DNA from: Pycnopodia helianthoides
Lineage: Eukaryota > Echinodermata > Asteroidea > Forcipulatida > Asteriidae
NCBI GenBank assembly: GCA_032158295.1
Contig: CM063246.1
Coordinates: 14,295,168 to 14,359,167 of the forward strand
Direction of reading: 5' to 3'
DNA length: 64,000 nucleotides
Part shown: piece after piece, positions 35,201 to 47,200 of the stretch
Layout: each line of letters begins with the position of its first letter
Position numbering within the stretch: the first letter of the stretch is position 1
Translations under genes and position numbers: made by a program
The notes under the pieces: model-generated
The model's database searches: none
What the model saw: the letters and a program-made list of their open reading frames with translations, nothing else
Told to the model about the DNA's origin: nothing

Positions 35201-38200
35201 TGCTATCTGCGGCAGTAGATAAATAGCAGGACAAGTTCTTATATGAACTGGGTAGTCTCCTAGTATCCAAATCTACTCAGCAGCTGTAGATAAATAGCAG
35301 GACAAGTTCTTATTTGAACTGGGTAGTCTCCTAGTATCCAAATCTACCCAGTGGCAGTACTAAATAGCAGGACAAGTTTTAATATGAACTAGGTAGGCTC
35401 CTGATATCCCAATCTACTCAGCAGCTGTAGATAAATAGCAGGCAGGTTTTAATATGAACTGGGTAGTCTCCTAGTATCCAAATCTACTCAGCAGTTGTAG
35501 ATAAATAGCAGGACAAGTTCTTATATGAACCGGGTAGTCTCCTAGTATCCCAATCTACTCAGTGGCAGTACTAAATAGCAGGACAAGTTCTAATATGAAC
35601 TAGGTAGGCTCCTGATATCCCAATCTACTCAGCAGCTGTAGATAAATAGCAGGCAGGTTTTAATATGAACTGGGTAGTCTCCTAGTATCCAAATCTACTC
35701 AGCAGTTGTAGATAAATAGCAGGACAAGTTCTTATATGAACCGGGTAGTCTCCTAGTATCCCAATCTACTCAGTGGCAGTACTAAATAGCAGGACAAGTT
35801 CTAATATGAACTAGGTAGGCTCCTGATATCCCAATCTACTCAGCAGCTGTAGATAAATAGCAGGCAGGTTCTAATATGAACTGGGTAGTCTCCTGGTACC
35901 AAATGTGTTTTCTCTCCTTTGAAGACCTCTCCTCTCAAAATAAGTTCAAAATCTGTGTACAACACCAGGGCCCAATTTCATAGAGCTGCTTAAGCAGTAA
36001 ATACTGCTTGACAATTTACTGCTTAGCAGAAATCAGCAGGATACCAGTCACAAATTGTACACGTGACATGGTATTTTGGCCAGTAACCTTATTCTGGTAA
36101 GCATAATTTTGTTGTGTTTAGCTACTTTTTGTGCTTAAGCAGCTCTACGAAATTGGGCCCAGGCTAAAGTTAATTGGCTGCTTATAACTGCTTTCACCTC
36201 TGCGGACCCTGGTTAGAATCTTGCCTCGGACCCTGGTTCGAATTCCCAATTCCAGTGGATTGGGTTATACTAATTCACCTCCTAAGTGGGTGTTCCCTTT
36301 AGGTTTCTCTGCCATATCTAAAATTGAACATTTCTTTATCGTCTTCTCTTCATGGGTATCTTCAGGTAACAATGCTAGTTACTTTTTGAGGTTCCTTTGG
36401 TACTAGTACCACAAAGGGTATAAATAAATAAAAAAGTAAGCAAAATAACACATTCTCTGCTTTCATGATTGATGCAAATATATTCTCTTGCAGCGAATGC
36501 TTGCCTTGTGATGACCACATTGCTCAAGCAAAAATTATTTTCTAGTTCATAATAGTGTAGAAGTGTTTGTGAAATAACATGAATTCAGTAAGATTTTTTT
36601 CTTCTTCTCTACACTAGTGAATATTTTTACTTTTCTTATTGATGCAGGGAAGAGGTGATTCAGGATCTTCAAGATCACATTGCATCCTTGGAACAAGACA
36701 AAGATATACTTCAAGAGCAGGTGAAGATGCAGACATTCACTTACATCTAAGTTACAAACCATTTATAGCCAAATGTGATCGAGTGGTCAAAAGCTCGATC
36801 TTCAAAGTCTACCGAAAACTTTTATACAGTATGCTACAGACAGTTTAAGTCAATGAGTGTATTCATTGCAATGTTGTGGCCAAGCGGTCAGGTGCACTGG
36901 ACTCGAGCTCTGGTGTTTCTGATCAGTTCTGTTCTTGACACTTGTGTCCTTGAAGGCAAGGATGTCTTTTGGTAATTGTCAAAGACCAGTATCCTCACTT
37001 GGTGTATCCCAACATATGCACCAAATAACAAACCTGTGAAAATTTGGGCTCAATCGGTCATCAAAGTTGCAAGAAAATAATGGGGAAAAAACGCCCTTGT
37101 TGCATAGAATTGTGTGCTTTCAAAAGCCTGAGAAACAGATTCAAATATTTTAGTGAGAAATGACCTCTTTCTCAAAACCTACATTACTTCAGAGGGAGTC
37201 GTTTCTCACAATGTTTTATACTATCAGCAGCTCTCAGGTGCTCCTTAACCAAGTAAGTTTTTGGGAAATTGTATTTCTTGATAATTTACTATTGCTTTCC
37301 ATTCCTTAGGATGGGACTTAAAGCTTGTGTGTTGTGTAAGCATGGAAAAGAAACCATTTAACGCCTTGTTTCTGGAAGGGGCAGGTTTGTCCCTGCTTTG
37401 TTTTCATAACGGTGTTGGCAGCAAGTTTCTGGAACAACCACCTTTTTAAGATTTTCAACAGTTTGGCGTCATTTCTAGGATTGAAAAATACTCTCCAAAA
37501 AAACACGCCTTTCCGTATTTTTCATCAGCATTTTTAAGAAAACCTTTTTGCTTGGTTTATTTTGCTCAGGTAAAAATAAAGGAAATTGAACAAGAGGAGA
37601 CACTGCTCAGGTTGAAGGAACACATGTCAGCAGGTCAAAGGTCAGTGAACTCTACTCACAAATATTCTTGCCAAAATGATATTTTAGCAATTAAAGCTGG
37701 CTCATCAAACATTTTACATTGGACCTTTTGTTGGGCAATAAGTAAAGTTTAGTGTATGTGATCTTCATGGACAATATCAAATACAACAAATGACCCCCCT
37801 TTAAATTCTTGCTCTATGCTTATATAGACCAATCAGGAAGGAAAGAATTTAGTTAAACAGTGATGTTTGACTAAGTAGTGCTCTTCACATTCTGTCTCAG
37901 ATTAGTTGTTTTGAAGTAGTAGACCACATAAGAGTACAATAGTTTTGTTGACATTGTTTATCTACAGTGTTTTAATTCACACCCAGTCTTGTATGAATCG
38001 TGTCTCAGACTCGACTCGACCTATGTGACATAGTCACTCGAGCTCAACCCAAGTTACTTGGGACTTGGACTCGACTCGTACTCGGACTAGTACTCGGACT
38101 CGTGATGGAGGACTCGACTGGCGGGATCCATCCTCCGGCCTCCAATTACATTAGAGTACAACAGTTTTGTTGACACTGTTTATCTACAGTGTTTTAATTC

Positions 38201-41200
38201 ACACCCAGTCTTGTATGAATCGTGACTCAAACTCAGACTCGACCTTTGTGACTAGTCACTCAAGCTCAACCCAAGTTACTCGGGACTCGGACTCATATTC
38301 GGACTCGGACTGATGATGGAGGACTCGAGACTGGCAGGGACCCATCCTCCGGCCTCCATTAACTCACACCTTGCACCCACTGCAGTTGCTGTGGGTGTCT
38401 CCTGTTCTTGCAGTGATGCCTTTTTGAGAAGTTTATCAGAATTGTCTTTCCTGATGGAAGTACCCCGGCAATATTGCCAAGCCCATTGAAGGACAAGTAG
38501 CATTTACTTGTGCATAACAATAATTGCCATACTTGTGCTTTGTTGTGATAAGTGTAGGCAGATGCCGTCTATTAGACCTCTTGCATAGGCCGCCATTGCT
38601 GAGGTCAAACAATGGGAATGTATGCTTATGCGCAATACACAAACTCAGCCAATAGTATGTCTATTTTGACCTTAGGGATGAGGTTGCTGTTTGAGCTGGT
38701 GACATCATATGCAAGAGGTCTAGTGATTGTTTGCAGTTTACTCTTTATATTATTGAATTCAAGCTTAGCTTTTTGTAGCCTTTAACCTAATATAATTATT
38801 TCCTCTACAGTTTTTGACCAACTTTGTTCAGTTGGTCCTCTCTTTTCGCCTGCAATGTATTTGAAAACTCTGTCATCGTTGTTGTTGTTGTTTTTTCACT
38901 TGACTTCATTTTTGTTTCCATCCCCCGTCCGTTACCATGACAACAGACATTCAGCAAAGTAAGTGTCGGTGCCCTGAGGGCGCTATATAAGAGGGCATGC
39001 ATCTCCAAACATTAACCCAAATCACTATGCGGTGTGATACAATGCACAGATATGCACGAATGGTCTCTGATGTACTAAATTTCATTTGGTTCCCTTCTTC
39101 CCACGCCACACTCCCCCTTCCCTCCCAAAAAAATGTCTTGGTTATTATTTTGATGCACAATCTTTTTCTCAAGTTTCCCAATTTATTTGAAATTGTCAAC
39201 GTCTGCTTTGGGGTCTTGGGTCAATTAAAAAAATTGATAAAGAATATTAATATTGGTAATGAGTATAGATAACACCAAACAGTAGCAAGGTGTTACAAAG
39301 CTTGATACTTAACTTGATCAGTCTCAAATTCTGTCGAGCAGACAGTTGAATTTAATGACTTTATGTCAGTATGCAACCACATTGGTCTTTTACATTTTGC
39401 CAATTTTTGTTCACAAGTTTCAAGCACTAACTAGTTTGGTCTACAAAGGCCAACAAACTTGAAAATAGAATTTCACTGCCAATCGGTTGCAGAGGTGGAA
39501 CCTCATGACTGAAGTAGTCCAAACAGGTGAAACTCTGTCAATTGATCTTTCAAACCTGCCTTCTACCGATTTGGATCAAGATGCCAATTTTCTACCAGTA
39601 CAGGCAAACTTTTCTGAGACGTGATCAATATATGCAAATTAGGTCTTCGATGTTTACAAGACACTGTGTGCAATGGTTTATTAATAATGTTTTTTTTATT
39701 AATAACAGCAATATTGGGTAATTATCATTGGACATGCCGGATTGGTTTAAATCCGATGCAACTGACTTGATCTAACGTCTGTGATTCTTAACCCCTGTTC
39801 CTTTTCTTTACGGCTGTACTAATATTCTGTTTTCACTGAATCTGTTATTTTGTTTCATGCAGCATGACCCCTTCAACCCCCCCCCCTATCATCTCTTCTC
39901 CATCTATATCACTCCCATTTCATAATGCCAGTGGTTCCCATGGCTGATCAGCATTTTTGCGCATCGACCCGCAATTCAAGCATATTTGCCCAAAAGACCC
40001 TTCTCATTCACTGGCGTCACATTTTATATATATCAAAACTGGAGGTCTGCCTTGCTGGAGTTCAACACTTATCATGACACTTGTGCCCTTGAGCAAGGCA
40101 CTTAACCATTATTGCTTCGTAAAAAGTTGGGAAGGTGGTGCATTCTGCTCCACCGGCCAGGCTCCCAGTGGATGATACCCATGCCTAAATCCTTACGGAC
40201 TGTAAAGGGGGTAACCCTGTTTCAGCCCTAGGAGTAGGTGGCAACGTGCCCCTGGTATCAGTTGATTTGGGTCAGCAGCCCAAATCAGTTAAGTGTAGCC
40301 CTCACCTTGAGTGGCCGTTCGGGCCTTGTGAGTTAGGCGATATCTCATAAAAAAAAACCGCAACATGTACAATACGTTTGTGTAGGACCATCCAGTGTTG
40401 CCTTTCATGGCACATGTTCGCACGGTTTCTAGTAATGTGTGTGCACAACGTGCACTTCAGCATGGCAAGCGATAAAATAGTGATGTCATCTGAGAAGAGT
40501 CTGTACGCTAACTTAAGCACAGAACCCTGGTTAGGGGAATCACTAACTTTCTATACCGTTCCCTAATTATGATTTAACCCTGTCATTTTGTTATTGTGTG
40601 ATTTTGTCATCTATGATTTTGCAGTTTAATGAGTAAACTAATCAACAGTTTTCAAGTAACTTTAAAGTTTTGATTGACATGGCATGATGAAACGGAGCAC
40701 TGTCTTGATCATTTGCATGAAGGACACAAAAGGAATGTTATGTTCAACCCATCCTTGGTCTTGCCCAATGTGTACTACTGTTGGGGATATTTTTTCATCA
40801 CTCTAGACTCTTATTCCTTTTTTTAGGAAAAAAATTAACTTGGAATCCATCCGTTTTACCTTTTTCATTGGCTAAGTTCAAAAATTGGTTCTATGCAAAA
40901 AATTAGGCAACTTCCTCATGTTCATGTTTGTGAAATTGCACATGTACCATACATCTAAACTTCCCTAATTATCCTAAAGGCATACACAAACTCTTAGTTA
41001 GCTTCTCAAAGGGTAAAATATCAAGTATACCTCATAGATAATCCTCTAATATCTAGTTATAACCTCAACTATTTCACACAAGTTTAAACTCTAGTGTAAC
41101 AAGGGTTCTAAGGCCACTCGACTATCCTTTAAAACAATTAGCCACCAGTAACTCACATGTTATAGCCTCAGCTATACCTCGGCATTTTAGCCTCTAGTAT

Positions 41201-44200
41201 CTCCCAAATTATAGCCTCAAATGTACCTCATGTGCATAGAGTTTTGCAATAGTTATACAACCTCAGTCGCATTAACTTCATGGACTCCTATATTACAACC
41301 TCAAATATGCCTCATAAATCCTCAAGTATCTCAATACTGTAGCCTCAATGATTAACAGAATGAATAAAGATACCAGTGACTTATGTGTTATAACCTCAAA
41401 CGTACCTCAGTATTTTAGCCTCTTGTATCTCCCAAATTAAAACTTCAAATATAACTTATGAAACTCAAGTTTCTCAATGATTGCAGCCTCTGTTGAATTA
41501 ACCTTATGGAACAAGGAACTCCTATGTTATAACCTCAACTATACCTCAGTATTTTAACCTCCAGTGTTTCCCAAATTAAAACCTCAAACTCACCTCATGA
41601 GCCTAAAGTTTCTCAATAGTTATAATCTCAGTTGAATTACCCTGATGAATTTAGACACCAGTAACTCCCACATTATATTTTTGAACATACTTCAGTATTT
41701 TAGCCTCTCCAAAAACTGCAACCCTAAAAAAACTATAACCTATCTCCAAAACTATAACCTCAAATATACCTCATGAACTTCAGTTGAATTACCCCCAATG
41801 AATTTAGATACGAGTAACTCATATGTTATAACCTCACACATACCTCTCCTTTCTCGAATAACAACCTCAAATAGACCTCATGAATCTGGCCTCAAGAACC
41901 TCAATAGTTACAACCCTAAAAATGATCAACCTCAAGAACCTATTCACCAGCGTTATACCTTCTTATTTGATTTGCAAGTGGTTCGTAAGTTAAAGAGTAA
42001 CATGGATACCTCTATTACCCTCTTTAGAACAAACATCCATGAGAATGTTGAGATGATCCGACTTCAGAGAGAGGTCAAAGAGAAGTCAACAAAGCTTACT
42101 GCTTTACAGGCCAAGTATTCCAACCTGGAAGAGGCAAGTATCATTCATTTTGAGTCAAGTTATTGTGACCTGCTCTAAGATTATGATAGCTACTGAAGAA
42201 TTTGAGTATTAAAGGAACATTACAGAATTGGTGAGAAAAAAACTTGTGAAATATACTTTTTGATCACAGATTTACATAAAACTTACACGGTCTAATGATG
42301 ATAATAGTAGAAAACATCCCTTGAAATATTTCTGTCTGAAATGCCATATTTGATGAGAAATGAATAAACTAATTTTCCGATGGAGTTTATCGCTCATCAG
42401 TGAGCGTTTTATTCATTTGTTGAAACTATATGATTTCATGCAAATGTGTAATCGGTTTTTCACTATTTTCTCGTGACCCAGATGGCCGATCGATCTCAAA
42501 CTTCTACAGGTTTGTCAGTTTATGTATATGTGGATTACATAAAGTGCTTACACTGCCAGCAACTGTTTTGTTAGCAAAAACCAATTCTGTAATGTTCCTT
42601 TAAAAGCCGACGAATACTTCTCTTGATCAGCAAACTGCTGTTTCCAGGAGCTCCAAAACATGTCATCAATTTTATGAAATCAATACAGACTGTACTAATG
42701 ACCTTATAGTCCTGTTCCAACGAAGTATACATTTTAAGTTTAAATTTCACAGGGTTATACCTGCTGATAGATTTTTTTTGTGGAATTTGTTGTCATTTTG
42801 TGAGTAATATCGTGTCGTGGCTGAGTGGTCAAGCGCACTGGACTCGAGCTCTGGTTTTATCAGCAGAGTGTGGGTTCGAGTCCCGGTCTTGACACTTGGT
42901 GTCCTTAAGCAAGACACTTAACCATTATTGATTTGTCCTTTGGATCGGACGTAAAGCCCAAGGTCCTGTGTGTTACGAATCACTAAAACAACTCAGTACA
43001 ATTATCGTTAAGAGCAGGGGTTGGCCGCTGTGTTTTCTGGTATGGTTGGCTGCAGATTGCACCACAGCACCATTGTAAATGTTATATGGTGCTGTGTAAA
43101 TAAATGGGTCTTATATTTCAAAATAGCTCCGCATGCCTGTAGAAAAAAATAATGAACACTTTGAGACGCCGGTATGATAAATCACTATATTATTATTATA
43201 TTTAACAATTAGAAACATTCCTTGTCTCCATGTAGAATCTGAGGACAGTGAAGAAGAGTCACGATACGGTCTTGGCTGAACTAGAAGAACTCAATAAAGT
43301 ATATCAGCAAGAGCAGAGTAAGGTGTTCGGTCTGAAGAGTGAGAATTCATCAGTCAAGTTCAAAGAGAGGGCAATCATGGAGGTACACAAAGTTTATATA
43401 TATTTTATTTATTTATTACATATTTAAATGGCCATTTTATTTGTGCGTGAATTGGGAGATGATATCATCTAAAAGCCTGTATGCCAATATATTGCTATAT
43501 AGAATCTGCGATATTCAGATTGACCAATAAACAAATTAAATTGTACCAGGGTCATACCTGGGTCATACCTCCCTCTGTGTCCACAGCAGGGACACAGAGT
43601 GTATAAATTTGTACAAGGGTTATGCCAGGGTCATACCTCCCTCTGTGTCTACAGCAGGGTCAAAGAGTTTTTAAATTTGTACCAGGGTCATACTAGGGTC
43701 ATACCTCCCTCTGTCCACAGCAGGGACATGGAGTGTATAAATTTGTACCAGGGTCATACTAGGGTCATACCTCCCTCTGTCCACAGCAGGGTCATGGAGT
43801 GTATAAATTTGTACCAGGGTCATACTAGGGTCAAACCCTCCTTGTGTCCACAGCAGAGACACGGAGTGTATAAATTTGTACTAGGGTCACACCAAGGTCA
43901 TACCTCCCTCTGTGTCCACAGCAGGGACACTGAATGTTTAAACTTGTACCAGGGTCATACCAGGGTCATACCAGGGTCATACCTCCCTCTGTGTCCACAG
44001 CAGAGACACAGAGTGTATAAATTTGTACCAGGGTCATACCAGGGTCATACCTCCCTCTGTGTTAACAGCAGAGACACGTATGTTTAATTTTGTACCAGGG
44101 TCATACCAGGGTCATATCTCCCTCTGTGTCCACAGCAGGGACACAGAGTGTGGTCGTGTTCGGCATTTTTCAATTCCAGAGCCAGAAGTAGTGAACACTT

Positions 44201-47200
44201 AGGTGCGCAATGCGACGCATGCAGCAAGTGCGCACGCATGTGATGCAATGACTTAACAACAAGAAAGTGTACCTTTTTACATATTAACCAGAATCAGTAA
44301 CTGAATTATTTTGATTTTGATTGCAGCTTCAAGAACGGATCAGTGACATAGAGAGCGAAAAGATTATACTTCAAGAAGCCAATGAGAAACTTTTAAACAG
44401 GTTAGTCTCGTAGCACACGATACGTCCATGTACACCAGGGACTTACATGTATCTCCACTGTGATTAGCCCTTCCCATGAAATATGCTAATTACATTTACA
44501 CGTATGTGAACGCAAACGTCGTAAAGTTGTGCAGTAGGCAAATGCACAAATGCGTATGCGTCAAGCCACCATCAGCCCCATGTAAAAAAGGCTTGATGTT
44601 CCCTCATTTTGCCTACCAGTAGTGTCAGTACGCACGTGCGATGGCAATTTGCATATTTCATGGGAAGGGTCTATTCAATCAATCCATTCAACCAATCAAT
44701 TAAAATTTTGTCATTAAAAAATAATGACAATTATATTCCTGATACACCCAAAATGAAAAACAAAGTTTAAAGGAACATTACAGAATTGGTTTTGCTAACA
44801 AAAAAGTTGCTGGCAGTGTAAGCACTTTATGTAATCCACCATATACATAAACTGACAAACCTGTCGAAGTTTGAGATCGATCGGCCATCTGGGTCACGAG
44901 AAAATAGTGAAAAACCGATTACACATTTGCATGAAATCATATAGATTCAACAAATGAATAAAAGGCTCACTGAGCGACAAACTCCAATTGGAAAATTAGT
45001 TTATTCATTTCTCATCAAAGATGGCATTTCAGACAGAAATATTTCAAGGGATGTTTTCTACTATCATCATCATCAGACCGTGTAAGTTTTATGTAAATCT
45101 GTGATCAAAAAGTATGTTTTACAAGTTTTTTTTCTTACCAATTCTGTAAGTTCCTTTAAGGTTAATACTTAATCAGTTTTGCATTGTATATTGCCCACCC
45201 AGTGCATTTGATGCTGAGCGAGAGAGGCAGTACCGAGCCAATGAGAAGCAGTTAAAATTACAGATAGCTCAGCTTGAGGCAACACTAAAAGGAGATCTAA
45301 ACGATAAAAACACCCTGCTGGATAGACTCAATGAGGAGCGAGGTAAGTGCAGTCCGAAATCAATCCAGTTCCCGATAGCTGCTGTATTCAAATTTAAGCA
45401 GTATTTTGTGACTAAACAGGTCATTATACCAGACATATTAAAATCTAACTTGAAGATGGCTCGTTAAGGACCTATTGTCCATGAAAGCACTTGTGCTCAG
45501 AACTTGGTATTTCCATTTAGTTTCCAATCAATTTTCGTTGAGATAGTAAGACACCAGTATAGGAAAATGTCTCTTGTGCTAATGTAGTGTTCCTGACGCA
45601 GGCCTGATACTTAACGGAGGCAACGGAAGTAATTGCCTCCATGGCCCTTGTCATTGCACCTTGAAATGTTCCAGTACAAATTGACATTTTTCTCATAGGT
45701 TCCCTTTATTAAATAAAAATCGCGTTGCCCTTATAAGAACAAAATGTCAGGCCCGCTTATGCATGCATTTTGTTGCCTCTAAGTTTCTTGCAAAAATCGC
45801 CTGTTTGAAAGGCGCTAAGTAGTTGGGCCAAAAGTCAAGAACATTTCACATCATGCATTCCTGATATATATATATTTGTTTCAACAGAGCAATATGAGAA
45901 GCTACAGAAGGAGAATCAGCAGCTTCAAGTAAACTATTACCAGGTCAGACAGCAACTGGATGAGCTACAAGACAAGATGAGATTCTTTACGAAGGAGAGC
46001 GCCATCGACTTCCAAGAGCTCGAAGAGGCTCTGATCATCGTCAAGGTAACCGCAAACAAAGCATGCACTACACTGCAGTGCACTAGTAGGCAGTGTTGTA
46101 TGCTGTGTGAGTTCGACTTGAGTCCCATTTTTTGATGACTTGGACTCAGACTTAAGTCATAATGGCAAAGACTCGGACTCAAACTCAAACTCAACCATCT
46201 TGACTCTGACTTGAGACTCAAACTTGATGTTTGTTACTCAGTAGTAGGCAGTGTTGTATGACTTGTGAGTCCGACTTGAGTCCCATTTTCGATGACCCAG
46301 ACTTGGTCTTTAGTCACGATGGTCAAAACTCGGATCCAAACTCAACCATCTGGACTCTGCCTTGGGACCCAGACACGATGTTTGTTTTCTCAGGACTCGA
46401 CAGCGAAATGTTGTTTATAAATTTAAACAGTTTAATTTCTTGTAAAATAGTGAATAGCGAAATTTCTCTTTCGAATTGCTACTATTTGTTCAAAGAGCTT
46501 CAGGGTTTCATAAACAAGTCAACAACCACTTCATAAGTGAACTTCATAAAAAACAAACGAATAAATAATAAAAAGCATTGACTCTTTACTGATTGTGCAT
46601 TGATTATTTTTGAAAGGAGTTCTTAATTCAGTCACAGTTTATAAGAAGTAAAGCCCACAGTTTTAACTGCATTTAATTTTAAACCTTGTTGGATATCTGT
46701 CAGGTTTTAAGAACCTTTTTTTCCCCTTTCAAAATATTTTTAAATTAAACCTAAGTGACTCGGGAACACCGACTCAACCTTTGTAACTTGGGTTGGGTCT
46801 TGGACTCAGACGCCAGAGAGTTCAAGTACAAGAAGTCCCTGGTAGTAGGAGACGACTAGACGCTACGTGGCAGCAGACATACAAGTTTACTTTCCATTGA
46901 ACAATGAAGTTACCTTTGTAAAGTCAGCTGCCACCTGGGGTCGATTTCACAAAACTCTTCCTAACTTAGGACTAGTTCTAGGAAATGCTAAGAGATAGGA
47001 CTAGTCCTAAGTTAGGACCAGCACTTAGGACTAGTCCTATCTCTTAGCATTTCCTAGGACTAGTCCTAAGTTAGGAAGAGTTTTGTGAAATCGACCCCTG
47101 GTGTTCCAAAAAAGTATTGTGAAATTGTTTTCACGATTAGGCCCAGTTTCCATGAGCTGTCCAGCTGAAAGATATGAAATGGCTTGACATATGCCAACAA

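Larger units (their letters stand above)
37641..42027 (+). other. RPGRIP1L intron 9 (4.4 kb), repeat-filled
   Basis: Largest intron between coding exons. It holds two diverged ACTCGG-type repeats (37985-38345), a foldback element (38570), a SINE fragment (about 40040-40260) and a degenerate long-unit tandem array (41000-41930). The piece 38725-40040 holds only a short C run and T runs; nothing coding is recognised. Confidence 0.6.

Noticed and set aside
43599..44087. 162-codon open frame on +
   Set aside because: It is translation of the 65-80 bp minisatellite; the opposite strand is also open and there is no non-repeat part.
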